Below the pieces are notes generated by a model. That model was not told where the DNA came from. It saw nothing but the letters and a program-made list of their open reading frames with translations, and did not search any database. This document shows, piece by piece, positions 7,345 through 17,538 of a DNA stretch of 64,000 bases. The translations under genes were made by a program, and so were the position numbers. This stretch comes from Cyanobacteria bacterium TGS_CYA1 (GTDB taxonomy: Bacteria > Cyanobacteriota > Vampirovibrionia > Obscuribacterales > Obscuribacteraceae): the NCBI GenBank assembly GCA_026129135.1, contig JAHCIQ010000002.1, positions 62,001 through 126,000 on the forward strand, read 5' to 3'. Numbering within the stretch: position 1 is the stretch's first letter; every line of letters begins with the position of its first letter.

Positions 7345-10335
7345 TTATTTGGCTTCCATCCAGTTTTTGCCTGAATGAATGTCTACTTTTAGTGGCACTT
7401 TGAGTGGTTGATTCATTTGCATGCAATCGACTACGAGTTTTTTGACTTCGTCTATCTCGGCATCGGGAACTTCGAGTACGAGTTCGTCATGGACTTGCAA
7501 AATAAGTTTTGCTTTCAAGCTTGACTCGCGCAATCTTCGATCCAGTTCGATCATTGCAAGTTTAATCAGGTCAGCTGCGCTGCCTTGAATTGGAGCATTG
7601 CATGCAGCACGCTCGTCTTGGCGACGCAACATATTATTAGGATCGTTCAAACGTTGGAAATAACGTTTGCGACCCCAGAGAGTAGTTACGAAGCCATTGC
7701 GACGGGCTTCTTCGATAGTCTTAGAAAGAAAGTCTTTCACTCGTGGATAACGACTGAAATATTTATCAATGAATGCCTGGGCTTCTTTGTTCGATATGCC
7801 TAGGCTTTGCGCAGTAGCAAAAGCACCTTGCTGATAAACGAGAGCAAAATTCAAAGTTTTGCCGGTGCCACGCATGTCCGATGTTACGTCGATTTCGGCA
7901 GCGTCGAAAATTTCCATCGCAGTTCTTGAGTGGATGTCTTGATCTTTTTCAAAAGCATCAATCAAGATTTCATCTGAGCTCATGTGACCTAGCATGCGCA
8001 ATTCGATTTGCGAATAGTCGGCTGATATGAGCGAGGAATTTTTGTCGCCGGCAACAAAAGAACGTCTGATTCTTCTTCCCAGTTCGGTGCGAATAGGAAT
8101 ATTCTGCAAGTTGGGATTCGAGCTGGACAATCGTCCTGTCGATGCAACCGTTTGGTTGAATTCACCATGCAATCTGTGGTCGCGCTCTAAAACCTGTTTT
8201 GGAAAAGAATCTACATAAGTCGATTTCAATTTCGACATGTGTCTGTATTCGAGTATTTTTGAAATAATTGGATGCTCGTTGATTAAGCCTTCGAGTACTG
8301 AAGCATCAGTCGAGAAGCCAGTCTTTGTTTTGACTGATGATTTGAGACCAAGCTTTTCGAAAAGTATTTTTTGCAGTTGCTGTGGACTTCCAATATTGAA
8401 AGCACCGTCTGCAAGAGCATAAATTTCGCCTTCAAGCCTTGTGAGTTCGCTTGAAAGTTCTTTTGAAAAAGCGCTCAGATATTCAAGATCCAGAGCAACG
8501 CCGTTTTGTTCTACTCGCGATAATACTGCCGAAAGCGGTATTTCCATTTCATGCAAAAGATAGTTTTGCTCTTCATCCATGATGAGCGAATAGTAGCGAG
8601 CCAGTTCTAGACTCACTCTTGCATCATCGCAAGCATAGGATGCAAGTCTTTCGATTGGAACTTGATCAACGGTTACTTGCGATTTGCCTTTGCCCAGAAT
8701 ATCCAGTTGAGGCACCATCTGGTGATTGAAAACGCGGTCTGCTTGTTCTTTCAATCCATGCTTGTTGTCTGGATTTATGATGTAACTTGCAAGCATAGGG
8801 TCGAATGAAACAGGAGCGAATTCGATATCGTATAACGAAAAAACATTCTGCTCGAACTTGGCATTGTATGCGACTTTACCTACTTCTTTAGATTCGAGCA
8901 AAGGTTTTAAAATTGCCAGAGCCTCATCGTGGTCCATTTGTCCGATGGCAGAAATTGTCTGGTGACCAAGTGGTATGTATGCCGTGTCGACAGTGTCGCG
9001 CTTAGGACCTTCGTTTTCAAGCCAGGCTAAAGAAATTCCGACTATACTCGTGTTCAAGCTTTCAGCGCTAGTAGTCTCAAGATTGAGGCTGAATTCTTTT
9101 AGGGCTGCTAGTTTTTTGACCAGCTCTTGTAAGTCTTGTGGTTTTGAAATGATTCTTGGATTTGAAATTTGTTCAAGTCTTGGTGCATTAGGAAGCTCTT
9201 TGATCAAAAGAACTTCGGTCACCACTTCTACAGCTTCAGCCACTGCTACAGCTCCTCCACTAGATGGTGGTTCGAGCGTTAGTTGTCTGTCTTTTTCAAT
9301 TTTGGTCGTATGAGGCGGACCATCGCCTTCTTCGTCTTTGATCATGCCTACTTCTTGAGGCGTGATTGGTGGCACTTCTATTTTATTGAGTGCCTCGATA
9401 TATTTAAGTTCGAGCGCACCATTTTCTTCGACTGGAATGGATGCAAGTTTTACTAGTGCTCGGGGAATGCGTTGCACGAGACTTTTGAAAGCAAGACTCT
9501 TGAAATATCTTCCAGCTTGATTGATATCAGGCTCGTGCATAATCAGCTCGCCGCCTTTGAGATCAAGGGGAACATTCAAATCGATGGTAGCTAGGTTGCG
9601 GCTCATATAAGCTACATCTTTGCCTGTTCTTAGCTTTTCGTTCAGAGCTTTTGCTGTGATTTTATCGATGTTGTCATAGATACCGTCTATTGTTCCAAAA
9701 TCGGTCAAAAGTTTTTGCGCTGTTTTAGGACCGATACCTCTGATTCCTGGAATACAGTCTGATGTGTCACCGCAAAGACCTTTGTAGTCGATGATTTGTT
9801 CAGGCCATACTCCGAGCTTTTCGTGCACTTCGGCTCTTTGATAAAGTTTGAGTCCGGTTTTTCCTGGCATCAAAACTTCGACCGAACCGCATGTGGTGTC
9901 TACAAGCTGGAAAATATCCTGGTCGCCGGTTAGAACTACAACACGTTTACCAGCATCGCAATAACGCTTTGCTAGAGTGCCAATAATGTCGTCTGCCTCG
10001 AATCCGGGCAGTTCGAGCACGGGAACTCCAAGAACCTCTATCCCTTTCTTTATCAGTGGCCACTGAATAGCAAGCTCGGCAGGCATGTCGAGCCGGTTTG
10101 CTTTATAGCCATCGAATTGAGTGTGTCTGAATGTCGGAGTAGAAGTATCGAAACACACAGCGATTTTGTCTGGATGCTGGCGTTCGATGAGGTCGAAAAA
10201 GGAATTAAAAAATCCAAGTATAGCCCAGGTTGGCACACCGGTTTTAGTCCTCAATCCAGAGGTGAAAAGCGCGTAGAAAGAACGAAAAGCAAGTGAGCTT
10301 CCGTCGACTAAAACCAGTGTTTCCATATCTGCCAT
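7345..10335 (-). CDS. polA: DNA polymerase I
   Basis: Repair and Okazaki-fragment polymerase, 996 residues. The N-terminal 5'-3' exonuclease (about 1-295) has VDGSSLAFRSFYAL and the metal-site acidic residues. A low-complexity Pro/Glu/Val linker (about 300-390) is longer than usual. The 3'-5' exonuclease-like domain follows, then the polymerase domain with motif A (SADYSQIELRMLGHMS), an O helix reading GKTLNFALVYQQGAFATA, and motif C (QVHDELVLEVP). Odd: of the four proofreading carboxylates the usual Asp-x-Glu is Asn418-Leu-Glu420 and the exo II Asp is Glu495; only Asp571 and Glu420 are standard, so proofreading is probably weak or lost. The gene begins 1 nt before the stop region of the upstream phosphodiesterase-like gene, so the two are co-transcribed. 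Confidence 0.97.
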   Translation of the reverse strand: MADMETLVLVDGSSLAFRSFYALFTSGLRTKTGVPTWAILGFFNSFFDLIERQHPDKIAVCFDTSTPTFRHTQFDGYKANRLDMPAELAIQWPLIKKGIEVLGVPVLELPGFEADDIIGTLAKRYCDAGKRVVVLTGDQDIFQLVDTTCGSVEVLMPGKTGLKLYQRAEVHEKLGVWPEQIIDYKGLCGDTSDCIPGIRGIGPKTAQKLLTDFGTIDGIYDNIDKITAKALNEKLRTGKDVAYMSRNLATIDLNVPLDLKGGELIMHEPDINQAGRYFKSLAFKSLVQRIPRALVKLASIPVEENGALELKYIEALNKIEVPPITPQEVGMIKDEEGDGPPHTTKIEKDRQLTLEPPSSGGAVAVAEAVEVVTEVLLIKELPNAPRLEQISNPRIISKPQDLQELVKKLAALKEFSLNLETTSAESLNTSIVGISLAWLENEGPKRDTVDTAYIPLGHQTISAIGQMDHDEALAILKPLLESKEVGKVAYNAKFEQNVFSLYDIEFAPVSFDPMLASYIINPDNKHGLKEQADRVFNHQMVPQLDILGKGKSQVTVDQVPIERLASYACDDARVSLELARYYSLIMDEEQNYLLHEMEIPLSAVLSRVEQNGVALDLEYLSAFSKELSSELTRLEGEIYALADGAFNIGSPQQLQKILFEKLGLKSSVKTKTGFSTDASVLEGLINEHPIISKILEYRHMSKLKSTYVDSFPKQVLERDHRLHGEFNQTVASTGRLSSSNPNLQNIPIRTELGRRIRRSFVAGDKNSSLISADYSQIELRMLGHMSSDEILIDAFEKDQDIHSRTAMEIFDAAEIDVTSDMRGTGKTLNFALVYQQGAFATAQSLGISNKEAQAFIDKYFSRYPRVKDFLSKTIEEARRNGFVTTLWGRKRYFQRLNDPNNMLRRQDERAACNAPIQGSAADLIKLAMIELDRRLRESSLKAKLILQVHDELVLEVPDAEIDEVKKLVVDCMQMNQPLKVPLKVDIHSGKNWMEAK

Positions 10336-10336
10336 T

Positions 10337-12025
10337 TTATTGTCCTTGACTTATACGTGGACGTGGAGGGCCATAGATTTGAGTTATGGCTTGCTCGAGC
10401 GGATTGCCTTCGCAGGACGAGGGCATTTCTATTGCTAGAATCGAAGCTACAGTCGGCGCTATGTCAGCAAGCGATGCGTGCGATGCATATTTTCCGCCTC
10501 GCACACCTGGTCCACAGATGAGGAGCGGCACTTGCGAGTCATAACTGTAGTGCGAACCAAATCCAGTGCCTGTGGTGTCATTGCAAAAGACATGTCCAGG
10601 TTTGGTCAAAACGAACAACTCGCCGCTTCTTCCAAAATAATAGCTGCGACGTATTTTGTCTGATACTGGAGTGCTTGGCAGTTGGTTTGAATACAGTTGC
10701 CAGGCTGTGAAGATTTCGCCAATGCCTTGAATCGAGCGTGCAGCACGAGAAGCGATTTGCTCTACGTCTGGCTGGCGCAATTTGGCTTTGTCGATAGCAT
10801 CGAGATTCAAATAAAGATTTGGCGGATCGAATGATTCGACCCAGTTGTCTTCACCTAATCTTTGATCTAATTTGGCTTTTATTTGATTTGCCACCACTTT
10901 AGGATCTAGCCGACCAGCTTCCATTCCACGCTCGTCCAGGAATTCGGGAATGGCAGGCGAACCGTGACTTGCGGTGAAAATAATCAAAGTATTTTTCAGA
11001 CCGACTCTGTCGTCGATTGCTTGAAACAATGATGAAAGGCTTTGATCCATTCTCAAAACCAAATCCTGACATTCTTGCGAGTAAGGACCAAAGAGTTGAG
11101 TAAGACGCTCGCCTGCAGAAAGACCCAGTACGAGCAAGTCTGCATCTGAGTGATTGCCTAGCTGTTCTTTGTCTAGAGCGTCTTTTGCAAGATCGCAAAT
11201 CATTTGATTGGCAAAAGGTGTCATGGCGAAATTGTCATAATAACCATCGCCTTCTTTGGAGCCGCCAGCAATTATGTGAGGGAATTTGCGTCCATCGTTT
11301 GGCATGATTGCTTCGCGCGGGTAATCGTCGCGAGTGGAAGCACCATATTCGGTTTCAGGCATCAAGCGTTGCCAGGGTTTGCCGATATAACGCTCGGCAA
11401 AATGTTGATCGTTGAAAGCGCTTATCCATGCTGGAATCGAAGAGCCGTAGTGTGACGAGGTCACCATATTACCCGAGCGTTTGTCGAACCAGAGCGAGCT
11501 TGTCGCAAGTGGTCCAGCCAAAAGCAGTGCGGCTTGTTCGTCGCCGCAAAGACCGATTACTTTGCTTCTGCCGTTGCTCGACAGTTTCATCTGGTCTCCA
11601 ATAGTGGTGCCGTTCAGGGCTTTGGTACCGCCTGCCACTCCGTTTGCACCAACCATGCGATTGGAAGAGTCTTGAATAGCCGAGCGATAATCTTTTTTAG
11701 CGCGGTCATACCATTTGCCCGAAACAATGCCTGTGGTCCAGGGATAAGCACCGGTTGAAATGATTGAGTAACCGCTTGCAGCGTTTGTCGATGCACTGCG
11801 GTTTAAACAGTTGGTGAATTGGGCTCCGTTTTCTAACAAATAACGAAGTCCCGACGAATTCATCTTGTCGCCGTAGCGCGACAAGTAGTTGTATGAGAAC
11901 TGATCTGCCACTATTAATAAGACCAGTTTTGGTTTTGCCGATTGGTCTGCTTGGGCTAAAAGTGGCAGTGTCGATGTCTGTACAAGACAAAAGACTAGTA
12001 AGAAAAAGAGTCTCGCGATTGTCAA
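10337..12025 (-). CDS. Alkaline phosphatase-superfamily (PafA/nucleotide pyrophosphatase-like) protein, probably catalytically dead
   Basis: Exported protein with the type I phosphodiesterase/PafA fold: KLVLLIVADQF, a YSIISTGAYPWTTGIVSGKWYD stretch, FGPYSQECQDLVLRMD and YSYDSQVPLLICGPG match the family. Most catalytic positions differ: the nucleophile position (nine residues before STG's TG) is Ala rather than Thr/Ser, the usual D..xxH before FGP is E...Q, the DHG motif is SHG, and the HG near the C-terminus is FG. Only the first Asp and one His remain, so it may bind rather than cleave. Start choice: a TTG at 12065-12067 is in frame, but the TTG at 12025 has GGAGGG 6 nt upstream and begins a good signal peptide ending near LLAQA. 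Located directly before polA. Confidence 0.85.
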   Translation of the reverse strand: MTIARLFFLLVFCLVQTSTLPLLAQADQSAKPKLVLLIVADQFSYNYLSRYGDKMNSSGLRYLLENGAQFTNCLNRSASTNAASGYSIISTGAYPWTTGIVSGKWYDRAKKDYRSAIQDSSNRMVGANGVAGGTKALNGTTIGDQMKLSSNGRSKVIGLCGDEQAALLLAGPLATSSLWFDKRSGNMVTSSHYGSSIPAWISAFNDQHFAERYIGKPWQRLMPETEYGASTRDDYPREAIMPNDGRKFPHIIAGGSKEGDGYYDNFAMTPFANQMICDLAKDALDKEQLGNHSDADLLVLGLSAGERLTQLFGPYSQECQDLVLRMDQSLSSLFQAIDDRVGLKNTLIIFTASHGSPAIPEFLDERGMEAGRLDPKVVANQIKAKLDQRLGEDNWVESFDPPNLYLNLDAIDKAKLRQPDVEQIASRAARSIQGIGEIFTAWQLYSNQLPSTPVSDKIRRSYYFGRSGELFVLTKPGHVFCNDTTGTGFGSHYSYDSQVPLLICGPGVRGGKYASHASLADIAPTVASILAIEMPSSCEGNPLEQAITQIYGPPRPRISQGQ

Positions 12026-12076
12026 GAGAGTCCCTCCAGGGCACCAGGTTGGAATGCGTTGAAACAAGCATTTTAA

Positions 12077-12111
12077 CTGATTTAACGATGTTATTTTCTT
12101 CCTTAAATCAG
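12077..12111. repeat. Inverted repeat in divergent promoter region
   Basis: CTGATTTAA and its exact complement TTAAATCAG are separated by 17 nt in the region between the phosphatase-like gene (minus) and the phasin-like gene (plus). It could be a regulator site or a 5'-leader hairpin. No T-run follows, so a terminator is unlikely. Confidence 0.35.
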
Positions 12112-12261
12112 CTTCAAATTACTTTGGAAATGCTGAAATATCGATATATCCTTGATATCCTCGAGTTCCGTTGTGTAAAAGCGGTCAACCGTTTTTATGA
12201 GTGGCTGGGCAAAGAGCCCGCCGCCAGCGTAAATTAGAGATTAAATTGGAGTGTAACTATC

Positions 12262-12687
12262 ATGAGCGAAGCAACAGCGCTTATCAAAAAAGCAGTATTG
12301 ACCAGCGTAGGAGCCACTTCTAGTCTTGACCGTATCAAAGGCGCCCTCAACAACGCAATGCAAGATGTAGTCAAGATTGGACAGGACCTCGTTGAAGAAT
12401 TGGAAGAGCAAGGCAAAGTCAAAGCCGAAAATGCTCAGTCTTTTCTGAAAAACCTGCAAGATGAAGCCGGCAAAAAGACCGAAGTCATCGAGCAAAAGGT
12501 ATCCGGCAAAATGAGCGGTTCAGTTAAAAAAGTGGCAAAAGACGTTGGTCTAGTCACACGCGAAGAGTATGAAGAATTGCTCGAGCGTCTTGAAGCGGTC
12601 GAAACTTCTTTGAATATTACCCACGAAGAAGGCGAAGACAAACCAAAGCGCTCTAAATCCAGAAAATCCCAAAACAACGCTGAATAG
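12262..12687 (+). CDS. Phasin-like coiled-coil protein
   Basis: Cytoplasmic 141-residue protein, almost wholly helical: an N-terminal amphipathic region, a long central helix rich in Gln, Glu and Lys, the segment LVTREEYEELLERLEAVE, and a basic, disordered tail (KPKRSKSRKS). The helix followed by a REE-x-EEL-x-RLE leucine-zipper-like segment is typical of phasin family proteins that coat polyhydroxyalkanoate granules, and the Lys/Ser tail resembles granule-to-DNA linkers. The ATG has TTGGAG 10 nt upstream. No PHA synthase is in the window, so the granule role is inference; other coiled-coil proteins could look alike. Confidence 0.7.
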   Translation: MSEATALIKKAVLTSVGATSSLDRIKGALNNAMQDVVKIGQDLVEELEEQGKVKAENAQSFLKNLQDEAGKKTEVIEQKVSGKMSGSVKKVAKDVGLVTREEYEELLERLEAVETSLNITHEEGEDKPKRSKSRKSQNNAE

Positions 12688-12699
12688 TTCTAAATCCTT

Positions 12700-15045
12700 T
12701 TAGAGCATATCTAGCGGAATTGGCGGAATTATAGGGGACTCTTTCTTCCAGGAAGAGTCCCTTAAAACTACGCCACTTTGGTCTTTCAAGTCTTTGACGA
12801 TTGGTCTTCGCAACTGGAATTCGCCTGCCAATACACCTGTCGTCAAAGAATTCGAACCCTGGCGCGGGTTTAAGACAGGAGAAAAATCTGCTTTGACGAA
12901 TTGCGCCTGACTTCTAGCTTCAAGTGGTTGACCGGGTTTAGCCTTACAAACGAGATCACGAACGCTTGTTTGCCAGTAAACATTCTTTTGCCTGGAGTAA
13001 CTTAGAGGCGCATAGTAAAAAAGCTGGTCTTCGCTGACTGGAAGTCCGGCAAATACGTAGGGACTTTGATAACTCTTATAGATGTTGTCGCTGGTCAAAA
13101 GAAGACTCAGTGGTTTTGGACAATTTATATTCTCTTCTTCGGCTAACACCATATCAAGTGGCTTCTCGTCTATCTTGTCGTTTGTATTGAGAGTTTGCCA
13201 GGAGGAGATTACACTGAAATTTCGGTCTAAAAATCGACCACCGTCACTATCTTTTATTTTGACGTTCTTGGTGCTTTCAATCAGTTTTTGATCTGATAGT
13301 GGATACTGGCAGCTCTTAAAAACTTCTTTGCGATTAAGCAGAAAAACGCCTTGTTCACCAGATTGTGTGTCGATTCTGTGTAACCCGGCCCTGCATGTAT
13401 TCAAGTTGTGGCTTGCCAGGTCGAAAGTACGAAGAATTGCAATCTGCGCGTTTCTTCCTGCAAGGCGAGCAGCTTTGAATTGATTTTGCAATTCTTCCAT
13501 GCTCTTTTTATCTTGTTTCAAGATGGACTGGATAATCTCAATTCGAGAAAGCACGTTCTGGTCCTGATTTTTATTCAGGCTCAACGCTTTGAGTTCTTGT
13601 TCTTTTGCAAGCACTTCCATTTTTAAATTATTCAAGCGCGCATTACTATTGCCCATCACAAGCCGCGAGACTTCAAGCGTTTCGAGGGCGGCCAGATTGG
13701 TTCTGTACAGGGCATCGAGATAGTCGCCAATCAGTTTTTGATCATATATATTTCTGCCAGGGATATTTGCGTTTCCACTCACATCTATAACGATTGGAAA
13801 GGCATCGCCTGGAAGTTCTCTTAAATTTTCCTGGTATTCAAAGAGGTCATAGAGTCCTTTCTGCCAGTCTTGTTTGATAGCGTCTTTTTTAGCCGGTAAA
13901 AGTGCGTCGGTCAAAAGGCAACTGTTCACATTCGATTTCAAGAATGTTTGTCCATCGTTTATTTCAATGCTCAAGAGTTGTTTTAAATGAGCTGGGTCGA
14001 TATTTTCTCTTGAATGATTTTGTCTCATCCAGTGATAAAGCGAGACCATAAGAGCCTGGTCTGGAGTTTGATTTAAAAGAGCTGTATTCGTTGCCGGACC
14101 CAGTTGCCCTCTGCCAGGGACCGGTCCGTTGGCTGCTTGATACCATTCGCCTTTCTGCGACCAGGTGTCGTGTTTTAAAAAGTCTATTAACTTTGCTTGC
14201 TTACAAAGACCTTGGGGGAATCGAAAAGAGTAACAAAGGCGCGGTTTTTTCTGTTCAGCAAAACCAATAGTGGCGCAGGTTTGCTTGATTATTCTCCTGG
14301 TGGCAGTGGTATTATCGCTTTGTTCTATAGTGGCTTCGATAAATATGGTCGACGGTATTACATCTGGTGTGACATAAACGAATTCTTTCGGCTCGAAAAT
14401 TTCGGTTTTGTCATAATGTTTGTGAAAGAAAAAACGGCGTTCGCCACTTTCATTTAGTTCTACGGGAAAATTAGTTTTGTAAAAACCAGACTGACTAAAA
14501 GGCTTTTGCTCATCACTTTTGGCTACTTTTATATGGGAAACGCCAGGGTCCTTTTCTTTTTGAGATCCAAAAGATATTTTGAGAGTGAACAAACGACTCG
14601 AAGCAGGAAGTCGCGACTTGTACTGTTCGCTTGCGAAATTTGTTATGCCACCATTTTCGCTTATTTCTTGTTGCAGTTTTTCTGCCAGCTTATTCTCTAG
14701 ATCTTCTAATTCGTCCAGATCAAGCAGAATCATTTTTTCTATTGCCGAGCTTTGATTCTCTGATTTGGCGAACAGATAGGCGTTTTTGATTGCTGCTTTT
14801 ATTTCATCCAGATCTGACATCGACAATTCACCAAAAGTTTCACTCTTGATTTTGATGCTGGATAACTGTCGAGATACCAGTTTCGCCGTCCTATCGAGCG
14901 GGTCTTCTTTTAATTGGGTCTGGCTGACTTTATTCAAAACTTGCATATAGAAAACGACAAGCACGCCCAGGGCAAGTGTCGATAGAGCAACATAAAGGGT
15001 CGACTTGTCTTGCTTTTCGTCTTTCAAGTTAAAAGGATCCGCCAT
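12700..15045 (-). CDS. Large single-pass membrane protein of unknown function
   Basis: 781 residues, no family recognised. One membrane helix (about 18-37) after a short polar N-terminus puts most of the protein outside the cytoplasm. A charged helical region (about 60-130) is followed by probable beta-rich segments and then a coiled coil (about 480-550; KMEVLAKEQELKALSL). Scattered cysteines (for example QTCATIGF, RLCYSFRFPQGLCKQ, NINCPKP) could form disulfides. The last 40 residues are Pro/Ile-rich. It is convergent with the phasin-like gene (12-nt gap) and divergent from a TPR gene (53-nt gap), so it appears to be transcribed alone. Confidence 0.75.
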   Translation of the reverse strand: MADPFNLKDEKQDKSTLYVALSTLALGVLVVFYMQVLNKVSQTQLKEDPLDRTAKLVSRQLSSIKIKSETFGELSMSDLDEIKAAIKNAYLFAKSENQSSAIEKMILLDLDELEDLENKLAEKLQQEISENGGITNFASEQYKSRLPASSRLFTLKISFGSQKEKDPGVSHIKVAKSDEQKPFSQSGFYKTNFPVELNESGERRFFFHKHYDKTEIFEPKEFVYVTPDVIPSTIFIEATIEQSDNTTATRRIIKQTCATIGFAEQKKPRLCYSFRFPQGLCKQAKLIDFLKHDTWSQKGEWYQAANGPVPGRGQLGPATNTALLNQTPDQALMVSLYHWMRQNHSRENIDPAHLKQLLSIEINDGQTFLKSNVNSCLLTDALLPAKKDAIKQDWQKGLYDLFEYQENLRELPGDAFPIVIDVSGNANIPGRNIYDQKLIGDYLDALYRTNLAALETLEVSRLVMGNSNARLNNLKMEVLAKEQELKALSLNKNQDQNVLSRIEIIQSILKQDKKSMEELQNQFKAARLAGRNAQIAILRTFDLASHNLNTCRAGLHRIDTQSGEQGVFLLNRKEVFKSCQYPLSDQKLIESTKNVKIKDSDGGRFLDRNFSVISSWQTLNTNDKIDEKPLDMVLAEEENINCPKPLSLLLTSDNIYKSYQSPYVFAGLPVSEDQLFYYAPLSYSRQKNVYWQTSVRDLVCKAKPGQPLEARSQAQFVKADFSPVLNPRQGSNSLTTGVLAGEFQLRRPIVKDLKDQSGVVLRDSSWKKESPIIPPIPLDML

Positions 15046-15098
15046 CCTCTTATGATAAGCTAATCTTCTAAGATCTATAATCCAGATTTAAAACTATT

Positions 15099-16067
15099 TT
15101 GAAACCAATTTCCATCTTACTAATCTTTGTTTTGCAAATAAGCTCGCTTAGCACTGTCAGTGCTGTTTATTGCATGGATGAAAAGGCTCAGGTGGAAAAC
15201 ATTCTGGCTCTTGAGCGCACTGCACAGTTCAATAAAGCTCGCAAGGAACTGGATGTATTACTTGCAAAGAAAGAGTCTGACTCATTTGACTCCTCTGACT
15301 CGTCCAATTCGACTTTGCTTTTGCTTTCTGCTGGTCTCTACTTAAAAATGGGACAGAAAATGCTTGCTCTGATTGAGTTTGAAAAGGCTCGTAAGCTCAA
15401 TCAAAACGACCCTTCTATTTTGATTGAACTGGCTCGTTTGCATCTAGAAAATTTCAGTTCTGACGCTGCTCTAAGCATGGCTCGACAAGCAGTCGTGCTC
15501 GCTCCTTCCAATATAAAAGGGCAGGAAATACTGATACTGGCTTTAATGGCAAATACTTATTATCAAGAAGCGAATAATCGTATGAAAGATTTGCTTATAT
15601 TGCGACAAAACGACCCGGAAGTATTGCACCTTGCTTACCTGGTCAATAAAAGCAACGACAATTTGATTCTTGCTTGCGACTACTTGAAAAAGGCTATCAA
15701 GCTGCGACCAACCGAGCGGCATTGGCTTTTAGAACTGGCTGAAATTTATGAGTTGACCAATAAGCCAAAAGAAGCTTGTTTGGTCATAGAACACTATCTT
15801 TCACTCGAACCTGATTCAGTAGAAGGACTGAAAAAGCTTGCATATGTACTAGAACACTCACTCCACGACTATGCGCAAGCTCAAAGCGTTTATGCAAGAA
15901 TTTTGAATCTGGATCCACTCAATATGTCTGCTCAGGCTGGACTCAGTCGTTTGGAAGTTAAACAAAACGACTTTTCAGCCAAGCTGAAGCGCGCGCTTCA
16001 GAGCTTCTGGGCTCAATTGATGTTGTGGTTTCAAGTCGGTTCGCCTAAGCAGGAACAGCTTTACTGA
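15099..16067 (+). CDS. Exported TPR protein
   Basis: 322 residues: hydrophobic N-terminus ([19 protein letters not shown]) followed by about six tetratricopeptide-type helix pairs (about 30-290), for example [38 protein letters not shown] and the [38 protein letters not shown] region. Such proteins act as protein-binding scaffolds. The start is TTG at 15099; the next in-frame ATG (about 15174) would remove the signal sequence, so I keep TTG although no clear ribosome site is visible. Its 3' end overlaps the convergent purA gene by 23 nt. Partner unknown. Confidence 0.8.
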   Translation: MKPISILLIFVLQISSLSTVSAVYCMDEKAQVENILALERTAQFNKARKELDVLLAKKESDSFDSSDSSNSTLLLLSAGLYLKMGQKMLALIEFEKARKLNQNDPSILIELARLHLENFSSDAALSMARQAVVLAPSNIKGQEILILALMANTYYQEANNRMKDLLILRQNDPEVLHLAYLVNKSNDNLILACDYLKKAIKLRPTERHWLLELAEIYELTNKPKEACLVIEHYLSLEPDSVEGLKKLAYVLEHSLHDYAQAQSVYARILNLDPLNMSAQAGLSRLEVKQNDFSAKLKRALQSFWAQLMLWFQVGSPKQEQLY

Positions 16068-17373
16068 GCACTCTTTTGGGTCCGTGAATCGGATCTTCGA
16101 TAATGATTGTATTGTCGCGTTTTGGACCGACGCTCACGATAGCGACCGGAACGTCCAGTTCTTGCTCGATGAATTCCAGATATTTCTGGGCGGCATCGGG
16201 CAATTCGCTGAACTTGCGGCAATTGACCGTAGATTGTTTCCAACCTTTGAGTGTTTTGTAGACAGGCTCCATCTGGGCAAACATGGCACCGATGCTGGGT
16301 AGATCTTTGTAGACTTTGCCAGTCTCTTTGTTTTTGTATTCGATGCAAACTTTGATTTCATCAAAGCCATCGAGTACATCCATTTTGGTGATTGCCAGAC
16401 AGTCGAGTCCATTGATGCGTACTGCATAACGTCCAAGTACCGCGTCGAACCAGCCACAACGACGTGGACGACCGGTCGTGACGCCGACTTCGGCGCCGAT
16501 TTCGCGAATACGCTCGCCTTCTTCGCCAAACAATTCGGTTGGGAAATAACCTTCGCCAACACGAGTCATATATGCTTTGGATACGCCGATTACTCGGTCG
16601 ACGATGGTGGGACCAATTCCTGCTCCAACACAAGCGCCGCCAGCAGATGGGCTAGAGCTTGTGACGTAAGGGTATGTGCCGTGGTCCAGGTCGAGTAGAG
16701 TGCCTTGTGCACCTTCGAACAAGATGTTTTTACGATCGCCTACGGCTTCGAAAATGAGAGCTGATGTGTCGCAAACATATTTTTTGATCTTCTTGCCGTA
16801 TTCTAGATATTCTTCCAATATCTGATTAACATCCAGTTGGGGGAGGTTGTACATGCGTTCGAATAGAACGTTTTTGCGCGGAACCATCCATTCCAATTTT
16901 TCTTTCAAAACTGAAGGATTGAGCAAATCTTCTACACGAATACCGGTTCTGGCGCATTTGTCTGCGTATGTAGGTCCGATTCCACGCTTGGTCGTACCGA
17001 TTTTCTTGTCGCCACGGCTTTCTTCTTCAGCGGCGTCAATCATCAAGTGATAAGGCATGGTGACATGGGCAGCTGTGGACATCTTGAGGTTGGAATCATC
17101 AAGACCACGGTCAATCAGAGCTTGCATTTCGGTCAAGAACGCTTTGGGGTCTATGACCATTCCGGGTCCTAAAATGCACTGCTTGCCTTTGTAGACGATT
17201 CCAGAGGGAATCAAATGGAATTTGTATGTCTCGTTTCCGACGACTACGGTGTGTCCAGCGTTTGCTCCGCCTTGATATCTGACTACGACGTCTGCGTTCA
17301 TAGCCAGAAGGTCGGTTACTTTAGCCTTTCCTTCATCGCCGAATTGTGCGCCCACAACAACTACGTTTGCCAA
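16045..17373 (-). CDS. purA: Adenylosuccinate synthetase
   Basis: First committed step from IMP to AMP (IMP + Asp + GTP). The 442-residue product is of normal length and carries the family motifs: the N-terminal phosphate loop [26 protein letters not shown] with the catalytic His, [34 protein letters not shown], and [14 protein letters not shown]. The phosphate loop reads GDEGKAK where nearly all family members have GDEGKGK, a Gly to Ala change worth noting; the catalytic Asp and Lys remain. It is divergent from holB with a 165-nt intergenic region. Confidence 0.96.
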   Translation of the reverse strand: MANVVVVGAQFGDEGKAKVTDLLAMNADVVVRYQGGANAGHTVVVGNETYKFHLIPSGIVYKGKQCILGPGMVIDPKAFLTEMQALIDRGLDDSNLKMSTAAHVTMPYHLMIDAAEEESRGDKKIGTTKRGIGPTYADKCARTGIRVEDLLNPSVLKEKLEWMVPRKNVLFERMYNLPQLDVNQILEEYLEYGKKIKKYVCDTSALIFEAVGDRKNILFEGAQGTLLDLDHGTYPYVTSSSPSAGGACVGAGIGPTIVDRVIGVSKAYMTRVGEGYFPTELFGEEGERIREIGAEVGVTTGRPRRCGWFDAVLGRYAVRINGLDCLAITKMDVLDGFDEIKVCIEYKNKETGKVYKDLPSIGAMFAQMEPVYKTLKGWKQSTVNCRKFSELPDAAQKYLEFIEQELDVPVAIVSVGPKRDNTIIIEDPIHGPKRVLSKAVPA

Positions 17374-17538
17374 GGTTCTAAATCCTATGTTTGCTCAAAA
17401 CCAAGCTAGTGTAGGCGTCAAGCCAAGTGCTGTCAATTGAAAGGGTCTTATTTAGAAGAATATCTAAGTTAACTTTACTTAGAAAAAGGCTATTCTTTCC
17501 TTAGTATCCTTGATGACCGGTTCGGGTCGAAGCTCTAT

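Noticed and set aside
12435..12677. Minus-strand 80-residue open frame opposite the phasin-like gene
   Set aside because: It is the antisense shadow of a helical Lys/Glu-rich gene, with Ser-rich composition and no ribosome site.
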